A stretch of DNA of 64,000 bases. It comes from an uncultured Acetobacteraceae bacterium. GTDB lineage: Bacteria > Pseudomonadota > Alphaproteobacteria > Acetobacterales > Acetobacteraceae. Of the stretch, positions 31,574-40,018 are shown piece by piece (within the stretch, counting starts at the first letter, position 1; the number at the start of each line of letters is the position of its first letter). The position numbers were made by a program, and so were the translations under genes. The notes under the pieces are model-generated. The model worked only from the letters and a program-made list of their open reading frames with translations. It had not been told where the DNA came from and searched no databases. The stretch spans positions 1-64,000 of the forward strand of contig CAIVPZ010000086.1 in the NCBI GenBank assembly GCA_903907955.1, given 5' to 3'.

Positions 31574-31615
31574 GGGTCGGATCGCACCCGAAATCGGGTG
31601 TCGCGGTCAAGCAAT

Positions 31616-31644
31616 TTGCGCCCGGCTGGCGTTGTTGCTACACC
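31616..31644 (+). promoter_or_regulatory. Possible sigma-70-type promoter of rplY
   Basis: TTGCGC (31616-31621) and TACACC (31639-31644) are separated by 17 bp, about 55 bp before the rplY ATG. The match to TTGACA/TATAAT is partial, so this is only a candidate within the 125-bp spacer between the divergent DUF2339 and rplY genes. Confidence 0.3.
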
Positions 31645-31698
31645 CCGGCCGCGCCGGCACCCCTGGAGGCCGGCGCTTTCAGTTTTTTGGAGCGAACC

Positions 31699-32415
31699 AT
31701 GGCCAGCTATACCACTCTGGAGGCCGAGGCGCGCGAGCGTGCAGGTAAGGGGGCAGCACGCGCGACCCGGAGGCAGGGCCGCGTGCCCGCCGTCATCTAC
31801 GGTGCCCGTGAGGCCCCGACCCTGATCTCGCTCGAGCCGCGCACCGTGCTGCGCGAGATCCATCGCGCCGGTTGGCGCTCGCGCCTGTTCGACGTCCAGG
31901 TGGCCGGCGCGGCGACCCGCGCGCTGATCCGCGACGTGCAGTTCCACCCGGTGACCGACGCGGTGGAGCACGTGGACTTCCAGCGCCTCGCCCCGGGCGA
32001 GACGGTGCGCGTGGCGGTGGCGGTGCAGTTCCTCAACGAGGCGACCTGCCCCGGGCTGAAGCGCGGCGGCGTGCTGAACGTGGTGCGCCATGCGGTCGAA
32101 TGCTTCTGCGACCCGGACAACGTGCCGCCGCATTTCGATGCCGACCTGGCCGGGCTGGACATCAACGACACCATCCGCTGGCACGACCTGAAGGGCACCG
32201 AGGGCATCCGCCCGACCATCACCGTGCGCGACTTCGTGGTTGCCTCGGTGGCGGCGCCGACCAAGATCACCGAGCTGGCGGCGGCCGAGGGCGCGACGCC
32301 GGCGGCGGCTCCGGCCAAGGGCGCGGCACCGGCGAAGGCCCCGGCGGCGGCGAAGGCCCCGGCGGCCAAGGCTCCGGCGGCGAAGGCCCCGGCCAAGGCG
32401 CCGACCAAGAAGTAG
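31699..32415 (+). CDS. rplY: 50S ribosomal protein L25/general stress protein Ctc
   Basis: A 238-residue, CTC-type L25, which binds 5S rRNA in the large subunit. The L25 domain (residues about 4-92) shows TLEAEARERAGKGAARATRRQGRVPAVIYG and IRDVQFHPVTDAVEHVDF; the C-terminal TL5/CTC beta domain follows (about 95-190). After residue 197 comes a Lys/Ala/Pro tail of repeated KAPAA units, like the basic tails of histone-H1-like proteins. ATG 31699 follows TTGGAGCG. Next is pth after 30 bp, a widely conserved order. Confidence 0.95.
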   Translation: MASYTTLEAEARERAGKGAARATRRQGRVPAVIYGAREAPTLISLEPRTVLREIHRAGWRSRLFDVQVAGAATRALIRDVQFHPVTDAVEHVDFQRLAPGETVRVAVAVQFLNEATCPGLKRGGVLNVVRHAVECFCDPDNVPPHFDADLAGLDINDTIRWHDLKGTEGIRPTITVRDFVVASVAAPTKITELAAAEGATPAAAPAKGAAPAKAPAAAKAPAAKAPAAKAPAKAPTKK

Positions 32416-32445
32416 CCTGGGCAGAGCAGCCGGCGGAGCGGTGGC

Positions 32446-33024
32446 GTGCTGCTGTGGGTCGGCCTCGGCAATCCGGAGCCGGGGATGTCCCGGCAGCGCC
32501 ACAATATCGGCTTCATGGCGCTGGACGTGATCGCACACCGCCACGGGTTCTCCCCGTGGCGGCAGCGCTTCAAGGGGCTGGTGGCCGAGGGGATGGTCGG
32601 CGGCGAGCGGGTGCTCGGCCTGAAGCCGCTGACCTACATGAATTGCTCCGGCGAGAGCGTGCAGGCGGCGGTGGCGTTCTACAAGCTGGCGCTGCCGGAC
32701 ATCACCGCCTTCCATGACGAGCTTGATCTGGTGCCGGGCAAGGTGCGGGTGAAGCGCGCCGGCGGGGCGGCCGGGCATAACGGGCTGCGCAGCATGGACC
32801 GCATGCTGGGCAGCAACGACTACTGGCGGGTGCGTCTGGGCATCGGCCATCCCGGCGTGAAGGAACGCGTGACCGGGCACGTGCTGGGCGATTTTGCCAA
32901 GGTCGAGGTGCCGCTGCTGACAGCGACGCTGGACGCGGTGGCCGATGCGGCGCCCCTGCTGGCGGGTGGCAAGCCGGAGGAATTCATGACGCGCGTGGCT
33001 CTACTGACCCAGGATGTGGCGTAG
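32446..33024 (+). CDS. pth: Peptidyl-tRNA hydrolase
   Basis: Releases peptides from peptidyl-tRNA that dropped off ribosomes. The N-terminal [22 protein letters not shown] includes catalytic His19 and Asn9. The second signature is [19 protein letters not shown] followed by AGHNGLRS. It has 192 residues, typical size. The start is GTG at 32446 with CGGAG 9 bp upstream. Its TAG stop directly abuts the ATG of ychF, implying coupled translation. Confidence 0.95.
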   Translation: MLLWVGLGNPEPGMSRQRHNIGFMALDVIAHRHGFSPWRQRFKGLVAEGMVGGERVLGLKPLTYMNCSGESVQAAVAFYKLALPDITAFHDELDLVPGKVRVKRAGGAAGHNGLRSMDRMLGSNDYWRVRLGIGHPGVKERVTGHVLGDFAKVEVPLLTATLDAVADAAPLLAGGKPEEFMTRVALLTQDVA

Positions 33025-34119
33025 ATGGGCTTCAACTGTGGCATCGTCGGCCTGCCCAACGTGGGCAAGAGCACGCTGTTCAACGCGCTGACCGCCACCG
33101 TCGCGGCGCAGGCGGCCAACTATCCGTTCTGCACCATCGAGCCGAATGTCGGCCGGGTCGCCGTGCCCGATCCGCGGCTGGAGACGCTGGCGCGCGTCGG
33201 CAAGTCGGCGAAGATCGTGCCGACCAGCCTGGAGTTCGTGGACATCGCCGGCCTGGTGCGCGGCGCCAGCAAGGGCGAGGGCCTGGGCAACCAGTTCCTG
33301 GCCAATATCCGCGAGGTGGACGCCATCGTCCACGTGCTGCGCTGCTTCGAGGATGCCGACGTCACCCACGTCGAAGGCAGCGTCGATCCGATCCGCGACG
33401 CCGAAACGGTCGAGACCGAGCTGATGCTCGCCGACCTGGACAGCCTTGAGAAGCGGCTGATCAACCTGCAGAAGCGCGCCCGCGGCGGCGACAAGGAAAG
33501 CGTCGCCGGGGTCGCCCTGGTCGAGCCGATCGTGGCCGCCCTGCAGGCCGGCCGCCCGGCGCGCACGGCAATCGCCCCGGCCGATGCCGAGGCGGCGAAG
33601 CGGCTGCAGTTGCTGACCGCCAAACCGGTTCTGTATGTGTGCAATGTCGAGGAGGCTGCCGCGGCTACCGGGAACGCGTTTTCGGCGCGGGTGGCCGAGC
33701 GGGCGGCGGTTGAAGGCGCGCGCATGGTGGTCGTCTCGGCCGCCATCGAGGCGGAGGTGGCGCAGTTGGCCGAGGCCGATCGCGGCGAGTTCCTCGAAGG
33801 GCTTGGCCTGCACGATTCCGGACTCGATCGTGTCATCCGCGCCGGCTACGATCTGCTCGGACTGGTAACGTACTTCACCGTTGGTCCGAAGGAGACGCGG
33901 GCCTGGACCATCGTGCGCGGCACCCGCGCGCCGCAGGCGGCGGCGGTCATCCACAATGATTTCGAACGCGGCTTCATCGCCTGCGAGACCATCGCCTTCG
34001 ACGACTACGTTGCCTGCAACGGTGAAGTCGGCGCCAAGGAAGCGGGCAGGATGAAGGTGGAAGGCAAGGAATACGTGGTGCGGGACGGCGACGTGCTGCT
34101 GTTCCGTTTCAACGTCTGA
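33025..34119 (+). CDS. ychF: Redox-regulated ribosome-binding ATPase YchF
   Basis: A 364-residue OBG-family P-loop protein that hydrolyses ATP and binds ribosomes. G1 GLPNVGKST is at residues 9-17, followed by the switch-like [13 protein letters not shown]3 [20 protein letters not shown] and a C-terminal TGS domain with [15 protein letters not shown] and the [12 protein letters not shown] stretch. The specificity motif position reads NVEE-like (YVCNVEE) rather than NKxD, as in ATP-binding YchF. It is immediately downstream of pth. Confidence 0.96.
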   Translation: MGFNCGIVGLPNVGKSTLFNALTATVAAQAANYPFCTIEPNVGRVAVPDPRLETLARVGKSAKIVPTSLEFVDIAGLVRGASKGEGLGNQFLANIREVDAIVHVLRCFEDADVTHVEGSVDPIRDAETVETELMLADLDSLEKRLINLQKRARGGDKESVAGVALVEPIVAALQAGRPARTAIAPADAEAAKRLQLLTAKPVLYVCNVEEAAAATGNAFSARVAERAAVEGARMVVVSAAIEAEVAQLAEADRGEFLEGLGLHDSGLDRVIRAGYDLLGLVTYFTVGPKETRAWTIVRGTRAPQAAAVIHNDFERGFIACETIAFDDYVACNGEVGAKEAGRMKVEGKEYVVRDGDVLLFRFNV

Positions 34120-34139
34120 ACAACGCGGGAGACTGGCCG

Positions 34140-35447
34140 GTGCATATCGCAATGATCGGCGGCGGGTATGTGGGGCTCGTTTCGGGTGCCTGCCTCGCCG
34201 AGTTCGGCAACGACGTGGCGGTGGTGGAGGTCGATCCGGCCAAGCTGGACGCGCTGCGCGATGGCCGCATGCCGATCTTCGAGCCCGGGCTGGACCGGCT
34301 GGTGACCGAGAACATGGCAGCCGGGCGGCTTTCGTTCGGCAACGACATCGCCGCCGCGGTGGCCGGGGCCGAGGCGGTGTTCATCGCCGTTGGCACGCCC
34401 TCGCGGCGCGGCGACGGCCATGCCGATCTGAGCTATGTCTACGCCGCCGCCGAGCAGGTGGCACGGGCGCTCGCCGGCTATGCGGTGATCGTGACCAAGT
34501 CCACCGTGCCGGTGGGCACCGGCCGGCGGATCGCCGAGATCGTGCGCGAAGTGCGGCCGGAGCTGGCCTTCGATGTCGCCTCCAATCCCGAGTTCCTGCG
34601 CGAGGGCAGCGCCATCGCCGACTTCATGCGGCCGGACCGCGTGGTGATCGGCGCCGAGACCGAGCGGGCGCGCGCGGTGATGCGGCGGCTGTACCGGCCG
34701 CTGTATCTGATCGAGGCGCCGATCCTGTTCACCGGCATCGAAACCGCCGAACTGACCAAATACGCCGCCAACGCGTTCCTGGCGACGAAGGTGACCTTCA
34801 TCAACGAGATGGCCGATCTGTGCGAGCGCGTCGGCGCGGATGTGCACGACGTGGCGCGCGGCATCGGCCTGGACGGGCGGATCGGGCGCAAGTTCCTGCA
34901 TCCCGGGCCGGGTTTCGGCGGTTCGTGCTTCCCCAAGGACACGCTGGCGCTGGTGCGCATCGCCCAGGATGCCGGCGCGCCGAGCCGGCTGGTCGAGGCC
35001 GTGGTGGCGGTGAACGATGCCCGCAAGGCCGGCATGGCGATGCGCATCATTGCCGCCAGCGGCGGCTCGGTGCGCGGGCGCACCGTCGGCGTGCTGGGCC
35101 TGACCTTCAAGCCCGAGACGGACGACATGCGCGATTCGCCCTCGCTGCCGATCGTGTCGCGCCTGGTCGAGGACGGCGCGGTGGTGCAGGCCTTCGACCC
35201 CGAGGGCATGGCGCAGGCCAGGCCGCTGCTGCCCGACGGCGTGCGCTATTGCCGCGACGCGATGGATGCGGTGACCGGCGCCGATGTGCTGGTGGTGGTG
35301 ACCGAGTGGAACGAGTTCCGCGCCCTGTCGCCCGAACGGCTGAAGGCGGCGATGCGCGGCGCCGCGGTGGTGGATTTGCGCAACGTGTATGACCCGGCGG
35401 CGATGCGGCAGGCCGGCTTTGTCTACCACGCCATCGGCCGTCCCTGA
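34140..35447 (+). CDS. ugd: UDP-glucose 6-dehydrogenase
   Basis: Oxidises UDP-glucose to UDP-glucuronate for polysaccharides or modified lipid A. Residues 1-30 form the NAD fold (MIGGGYVGLVSGACLAEFG). TKSTVPVGTG and SNPEFLREGSAI are typical, and the catalytic cysteine is Cys263 in GFGGSCFPKDTLAL. It has 435 residues, normal length. The start is GTG at 34140, 20 bp after ychF. GDP-mannose dehydrogenase is the alternative reading of this superfamily, but the sequence motifs favour UDP-glucose. The TGA stop is the first codon of repeat copy B. Confidence 0.93.
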   Translation: MHIAMIGGGYVGLVSGACLAEFGNDVAVVEVDPAKLDALRDGRMPIFEPGLDRLVTENMAAGRLSFGNDIAAAVAGAEAVFIAVGTPSRRGDGHADLSYVYAAAEQVARALAGYAVIVTKSTVPVGTGRRIAEIVREVRPELAFDVASNPEFLREGSAIADFMRPDRVVIGAETERARAVMRRLYRPLYLIEAPILFTGIETAELTKYAANAFLATKVTFINEMADLCERVGADVHDVARGIGLDGRIGRKFLHPGPGFGGSCFPKDTLALVRIAQDAGAPSRLVEAVVAVNDARKAGMAMRIIAASGGSVRGRTVGVLGLTFKPETDDMRDSPSLPIVSRLVEDGAVVQAFDPEGMAQARPLLPDGVRYCRDAMDAVTGADVLVVVTEWNEFRALSPERLKAAMRGAAVVDLRNVYDPAAMRQAGFVYHAIGRP

Positions 35448-35548
35448 GAGTTTGAAAAAGAATGCCCGCAAGCCGCCGAAGGATGACGGAAAACTCAATG
35501 ATGTCAGCGGGCGTTCTTTTTCAAGTTCGATTGTTTTTCAAGCTCTGA
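35445..35548 (+). repeat. 104-bp structured repeat, copy B
   Basis: Starts with the ugd stop codon (TGAGAGTTTG) and ends CAAGCTCTGA. The inner stem AAAAAGAATGCCCGC / GCGGGCGTTCTTTTT pairs throughout apart from one T-G wobble. Relative to copy A one C-G pair is A-T here, a compensatory change. By eye it differs from A at about 13 of 104 positions with no indel. Copy C follows after 2 bp. Confidence 0.9.
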
Positions 35549-35550
35549 GC

Positions 35551-35654
35551 TGAGAGTTTGCGACTGAGTGCCCGCGACGCTCCGATCTTGGCAAAAAAGC
35601 TCAATGATTTCAGCGGGTGTTCATTCGCAATTTCGATTGCTTCACAAGCTCTGA
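35551..35654 (+). repeat. 104-bp structured repeat, copy C (tandem with B)
   Basis: Begins TGAGAGTTTG two bases after copy B and ends CAAGCTCTGA. It resembles copy D more than its neighbour B, and shares with D the flanking GGCCGGCG. Here the small right-hand hairpin is GCAAT-TTCG-ATTGC with a UUCG-like loop. No gene stop is used by this copy. Confidence 0.9.
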
Positions 35655-35723
35655 GGCCGGCGCGTTGATTCCGGGGGAACCGGACAGCGGCAGCTCCGCC
35701 CCCAACCCATTGAGGATGCCCTG

Positions 35724-37040
35724 ATGTCCGATCCCGCGCCGATCCAGCGTGCAATCGTCCGCCGTCCCTGGATTGCCCCGGGCATCACCGCGTTGGCCGC
35801 GTTGCTGCCGATCGGCGCGCTGGCAGCGAGCGGGCATTTCAGCGCCTGGTTCTCGCCCGATACGGCATCCTATCTGGCTTCTGACGGGCTCGGGCAGATG
35901 CGCCTGCCGCTCTACGGCTGGTTGCTGCGGCAGCTTCCCGGCGACGGCCCCGTGGTGCCGGTCCTGCAAGCCGGCAGCTACATCCTGGCCGCCTGTCTGC
36001 TGGTGATGGCGATCCAGCGGGCGGGCGGATCGCGGGCCGCCGCACTCGCAATCGGGCTGGCGCTGGCCTGGTCGAACCTCGTGTTGCTTTGGAGCTATGC
36101 GCTGGTGCCGGAATTCCCCGGCCACGCGGCGCTGCTGCTGGCGCTGGCGGCGACGCTGGAGGTGGCGTCCGGCCGGTCGGGCTGGCGCGGGATTGCGGTG
36201 GCGGCTGGCGCGGTGACGCTCGCCTGGGCGCTGCGGCCGAGTCTGCTGCCGTTCGTGCTGCTGCTGCCGCTGCTGCCGCTGGCGCTTCGGCCCCAATGCC
36301 TTCTGCCGCCTCGCCGCGCTATCGCCCTGTGGCTGGCGATCGCGTGCCTGGTGCCGCCGCTGCTGCTGTGCACGGTGCGGCTGGCGCGCTACGGCGACTT
36401 CAACATCACCTCCTTCGGCGGCTTCCAGATGTCGGGCATGGCGGCGCTGATGCTGACGCCGGAGATTGCCGCCCGGCTGCCGCTCGACAGTGCCCCCCTC
36501 GCCCGCGAGGTGCTGGCCGGCCGGGAGAAACTTGAGGCCGCCGGCGCCGCGATCGCGGTGCCCCTCAACTCCACCGGCCATCGTTCGTTCGTCTCGGCGG
36601 CGGTGTTCTACTTCGACATCCTTGCCCGCACGCACGACACTGTATTGTACGGCGCGGTGGCGCCGCTGCAGGCGCCCGGCGAGATGTGGCCCGCCTTCAA
36701 CCAGCGCCTGCAACGCCTGGCGGTGGCCACGGTGAAAGCGGCGCCGGTCTCCTATGGCGCCTGGGTCGTCGGCGCGACGTCGCGGCTGGTTGGCCATGCG
36801 CTGGTGCTCAACCCGTGTTTCCTGCTGGCCGCGGCGATGTTGCTGCTGCTGGCCGGGCGGCCGGTGCGCGCCGGCGCACCGGGTGATCTGCGCCTGCTGC
36901 TCGTGTTGGTGGGCGTCTACACGGTTGGCACCGGTGCGCTGGCCGTGCTCATCACCTTCCCGGCCTCGCGTTATATCGACAGCGCCGCGCTGATGCTGGC
37001 GGCGCTGCCGTTCCATGGCGTGCTGCGCCGCCTCGGGTGA
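35724..37040 (+). CDS. Polytopic membrane protein of unknown function
   Basis: A 438-residue protein with about ten to eleven hydrophobic segments (for example 20-40, 88-110, 115-140, 160-200, 208-228, 352-375, 388-412). A periplasmic loop near residues 50-60 reads FSPDTASYLASDG, and a larger hydrophilic loop spans about 235-310. The layout (early acidic loop, many helices) recalls GT-C-fold glycosyltransferases or PMT-like proteins, but I see no decisive motif. ATG 35724 follows GAGGATGCCCTG. It is preceded by repeats B and C, so it is probably a separate transcript from ugd. Confidence 0.75.
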   Translation: MSDPAPIQRAIVRRPWIAPGITALAALLPIGALAASGHFSAWFSPDTASYLASDGLGQMRLPLYGWLLRQLPGDGPVVPVLQAGSYILAACLLVMAIQRAGGSRAAALAIGLALAWSNLVLLWSYALVPEFPGHAALLLALAATLEVASGRSGWRGIAVAAGAVTLAWALRPSLLPFVLLLPLLPLALRPQCLLPPRRAIALWLAIACLVPPLLLCTVRLARYGDFNITSFGGFQMSGMAALMLTPEIAARLPLDSAPLAREVLAGREKLEAAGAAIAVPLNSTGHRSFVSAAVFYFDILARTHDTVLYGAVAPLQAPGEMWPAFNQRLQRLAVATVKAAPVSYGAWVVGATSRLVGHALVLNPCFLLAAAMLLLLAGRPVRAGAPGDLRLLLVLVGVYTVGTGALAVLITFPASRYIDSAALMLAALPFHGVLRRLG

Positions 37041-37267
37041 AACTTCGCGCGGGGAAGTGTTCGATAATATCAAGCCATAGATGAGATGCGTATGGCCGTC
37101 ATTGTTCCATGCGACAATGAAAAGATGCCTGTAATCGGCGTTGTCCGTGGCGTTCGGCATCGCTGCGGTGTTCGGTCGGGCTTCGGTGCCGGCGGCGAGC
37201 CGCTGCCGGCGCAAATTCAACGGGACGATGCAAATGGCGGAAGGCGCAATGCTTTTCCTTGCTGCGG
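37041..37267. other. Non-coding spacer between convergent genes
   Basis: These 227 bp lie between the ends of the membrane protein gene (plus) and the aminotransferase gene (minus). They are AT-richer near 37045-37120. Short open frames cross it on both strands but none has a ribosome site or protein-like composition. I see no clear terminator. Confidence 0.4.
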
Positions 37268-38431
37268 TCATTCCTTGTAGCCGGCAACAAACGCCTCCAG
37301 CCGGTCCATCGCCACGTGCAGCAATTCCGGAACCCTGGCGTAGCACAGCCGCACCATCCGCTCCGCCCCGCGGCCGAAGGCGATGCCCGGGGCCAGGCCG
37401 ATGCGCGCTTCGGTGACCGCCCGCTTGCAGAACGCATACGTGTCCATCACCCCATCGATCTCGAACATCGCGAAGAAACTGCCGGTGTTCGGGATGCTGT
37501 GGACCCGCGGCATCCGGGCGAGGCGTTCGTTGACCACGTCGCGGCCCTTGCGGCAGCGGTCGACGAAATACGACACGAACTCCTCGCCGTCGCGCAGGGC
37601 GGCGATGGCGCCATACTGGAGAAATGCCTGGCCGCCTGACGTATTGAAGTGGATGAGCCGTTCAATCTCCGCCGCCAGACCGTCGGGATACACCAGCCAG
37701 CCCATGCGCCAGCCGGTCATCGCCCAGGACGCGGAGAAGCTGTTCACCACGAACACCGGATCGTCGGGGCGGGCGATCTCCAGCAGGGAGAACGCCGCGT
37801 TCCCGTCATAGACGATGCGGTGATAGACCTCGTCGGACAGCAGGGCGATGCGTCGCCGGCGGGCAAAGTCCAGCAGCGCCTCGCCCTGCTCGCGGCGCAT
37901 CATCCAGCCGGTGGGGTTGCCCGGCGAGCCGGTGGCGATGACCCGCGTGTGCGCGTCGCACTGGTCAAACACCCGGTCGAGGTCGAGCCGCCAGCCGGCA
38001 TCACCGCGGATCAGCGGGGCTTCCCGGATGGCGGCGCCGTTGATCTGCATGGCGCGGGTCGTGTTGGGCCAGCACGGGGTGACGGCCACCACGTTGTCGC
38101 CCGGCTGCACCATGGCCTGCGCCACCAGCATCACCGCATTCATGCCGGACTGGGTGTGGGCGATGCGGTGCTCGGGCAGGTCGATGCCGTACAGGCGCTG
38201 GTGGTAGTCCACCAGTGCCTGGCGCAGTTCGGGGATGCCGCGGTTGTGCGCATAGAAGGTCCGGCCGTCGAACAGCGCCTTGCTGGCGGCCTCACAGATG
38301 AAGGGCGGCGTGGGGATGTCGGGCTCGCCGGCCCACAAGCCGATGATTTCGGGCACATCAACGCCCATCCGCCAGAGCTCGACGATCGGGCTGTCGCCCA
38401 GATTGGCGATGCCTTCGCGGATGAGGCCCAT
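37268..38431 (-). CDS. Fold-type I aminotransferase homologue lacking the PLP lysine
   Basis: A 387-residue protein that is collinear with class I/II PLP aminotransferases: SGMNAVMLVAQA (95-106), GSPGNPTG (168-175, cofactor-contact Asn172), LLSDEVYHRIVYD with Asp200 and Tyr203, GWRMGW with Arg242, and the carboxylate-binding RLCYA (Arg361). But where SFSKxxAMTGWR should supply the Schiff-base lysine, the sequence is SFSASWAMTGWR: Ala234, codon GCG. All surrounding residues are intact and the frame is full length, so this is not a decayed gene. It may be inactive as a transaminase, a binding protein, or catalytically rewired. Substrate not predictable. The 203-bp gap upstream, to the ABC ATPase gene, holds no recognised feature. 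Confidence 0.88.
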   Translation of the reverse strand: MGLIREGIANLGDSPIVELWRMGVDVPEIIGLWAGEPDIPTPPFICEAASKALFDGRTFYAHNRGIPELRQALVDYHQRLYGIDLPEHRIAHTQSGMNAVMLVAQAMVQPGDNVVAVTPCWPNTTRAMQINGAAIREAPLIRGDAGWRLDLDRVFDQCDAHTRVIATGSPGNPTGWMMRREQGEALLDFARRRRIALLSDEVYHRIVYDGNAAFSLLEIARPDDPVFVVNSFSASWAMTGWRMGWLVYPDGLAAEIERLIHFNTSGGQAFLQYGAIAALRDGEEFVSYFVDRCRKGRDVVNERLARMPRVHSIPNTGSFFAMFEIDGVMDTYAFCKRAVTEARIGLAPGIAFGRGAERMVRLCYARVPELLHVAMDRLEAFVAGYKE

Positions 38432-38634
38432 GGCGTGTGCTCCCGGCGGAAGGGAAGGGGACTCAAGCGGATGCGGGCGGAGGGGTCAACATCAGGTGAC
38501 GCGGCCGACGGCGCCCGCAGTGGTGGCAACACGGGCCGGGCAGATCATCGGCGCGCCATTCGCCGCTGCCCGCCCGTGCGCGCGGCGAGTCATGCCAGCC
38601 GGCGGAAAGGGGGTGAATTTGCTGGCGGGCGGTA

Positions 38635-39348
38635 TCAGCCGACCACCTGGCCGTCGGCGATATGCACGATCCGCCCGCAGCGCTCGGCGAGGTCGGGGTC
38701 GTGGGTGATCAGCATCAGGGTGGAGCCGCGCTGTTCGCGCAAAGCGAACAACAGGTCCATGACCGACTCGCCGGTGGCGCGGTCGAGATTGCCGGTGGGT
38801 TCGTCGGCGAGCAGCAGGCGCGGGGCGGGGCCGAAGGCGCGGGCCAGGGCGACCCGCTGCTGTTCGCCGCCGGAAAGCTGGCCGGGCAGGTGGGTCAGCC
38901 GGTGGCCGAGGCCGACGGCGCGCAGATTGGCCTCGGCGCGGTCGGTGGCGGCGGCGTCGCCGGCCAGTTCCAGCGGGATGGCGACGTTCTCCAGCGCGGT
39001 CATGGTGGGGATCAGGTGGAACGCCTGGAACACGATGCCGATGGAGGAGCGGCGCAGCCGGGCCAGCGCGTCCTCGGACATCGCCGTCAGCTCGTGGCCG
39101 GCGACGCGGACGCTGCCGGAGCTGGCGCGTTCCAGCCCGGCGAGCACCATCAGCAGGCTGGTCTTGCCCGAGCCGGAGGGGCCGACCACGCCGACCGCGG
39201 CGCCGGTGGCGATGTCGAGGTCGATGCCGCGCAGGATGTTGACCGGCCCGGCGCTTGATTGCACGGTCAGATGCAGATCGCGCACCCGCACGATCGGGCC
39301 GGCGGTGCGGGCGGCTGACGGGTGGCGCGGAGGGGCAAGGGCATCCAT
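38635..39348 (-). CDS. ABC transporter ATPase, LolD/YbbA type
   Basis: A 237-residue ATPase with Walker A GPSGSGKTS (56-64), the signature LSGGEQQRVALARA, Walker B LLLADEPTGNLD and the H-loop in LITHDPDLA. The ADEPTGNLD context and size place it in the MacB/LolD/YbbA export-type group. In many proteobacteria such an ATPase is divergent from tesA and followed by a large YbbP-type permease; no permease lies downstream here. The ATG at 39348 shares the tetranucleotide CATG with the tesA start, so the true start may be farther in, for instance near GTG codon 20. Confidence 0.88.
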   Translation of the reverse strand: MDALAPPRHPSAARTAGPIVRVRDLHLTVQSSAGPVNILRGIDLDIATGAAVGVVGPSGSGKTSLLMVLAGLERASSGSVRVAGHELTAMSEDALARLRRSSIGIVFQAFHLIPTMTALENVAIPLELAGDAAATDRAEANLRAVGLGHRLTHLPGQLSGGEQQRVALARAFGPAPRLLLADEPTGNLDRATGESVMDLLFALREQRGSTLMLITHDPDLAERCGRIVHIADGQVVG

Positions 39349-39994
39349 GTCGGCAGCATATGGCCCTCGGCGGCGGTTCCTGGAAGCGGCGGCGGGGCTG
39401 GTTCTTGCGCCGTCGCTGGCGTGGGCGGCGGCGCCGCCGCGGCTGCTGGTGCTGGGGGATTCGCTGGCCGCGGGCTACGGGCTGGCGCGGGCCGAAAGCT
39501 TCCAGCCGCGCCTGGCGGAAGCGCTGCGGGCGCACGGGCATGACGTGGCGATCGTCGACGGGGCGGTTTCGGGCGACACCACCGCCGGCGGGCGGGCGCG
39601 GCTGGACTGGGCACTGGCGGACGGGGCGGATGCGGCGATCGTCGAACTCGGCGGCAATGACGGGCTGCGCGGCATCGACCCGGCGGCGACCGCGGCGAAC
39701 CTGGCGGCGATCCTGGACGCGCTGGCGGCGCGGCGGATTCCGGTGCTGCTGTCCGGCATGCTGGCGCCGCCCAATCTGGGGCCGGAATACGGGCAGGAAT
39801 TCCGGGCGGTGTTCGACCGGCTGGGGGCGCGTGCGGGGGTGCTCTACGATCCGTTCTTCCTGGCAGGGGTGGCGCGCGACCCGGTGCTGAACCAGCCGGA
39901 CGGCATCCATCCCAATCCCGAGGGGGTGCGGCGGATCGTGGCGCGCCTGCTGCCTCTGGTGGAGCGCTTGCTGGCCGGGGTGCGCGGGTCCTGA
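39347..39994 (+). CDS. tesA: Arylesterase/lysophospholipase TesA-like (SGNH hydrolase)
   Basis: A 215-residue secreted esterase. GPRRRFLEAAAG then a hydrophobic run ending AWA suggests a Tat-type signal peptide (residues 1-28). Block I LVLGDSLAAGYG gives nucleophile Ser39; block III ELGGNDGLRG and block V DGIHPNPEG provide the oxyanion hole and the Asp-His pair. TesA family members hydrolyse acyl thioesters, aryl esters or lysophospholipids in the periplasm. AAGGGC lies upstream of ATG 39347. The large upstream open frame on this strand is only antisense to other genes. Confidence 0.9.
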   Translation: MSAAYGPRRRFLEAAAGLVLAPSLAWAAAPPRLLVLGDSLAAGYGLARAESFQPRLAEALRAHGHDVAIVDGAVSGDTTAGGRARLDWALADGADAAIVELGGNDGLRGIDPAATAANLAAILDALAARRIPVLLSGMLAPPNLGPEYGQEFRAVFDRLGARAGVLYDPFFLAGVARDPVLNQPDGIHPNPEGVRRIVARLLPLVERLLAGVRGS

Positions 39995-40018
39995 TCAGAT
40001 TTCGGTGGTGGGGCTGCG

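Noticed and set aside
28616-31825. A 1069-codon plus-strand frame over the DUF2339 gene
   Set aside because: Gln/Arg/His-rich shadow of the minus-strand DUF2339 gene with no recognisable domain.
37086-37280. A 64-codon open frame between convergent genes
   Set aside because: No ribosome site, basic low-complexity composition, and no similarity to any family that I know.
37649-39290. N-terminal extension of tesA by more than 500 codons
   Set aside because: This part is antisense to the aminotransferase and ABC ATPase genes; a Tat-like signal sequence at 39347 marks the real start.
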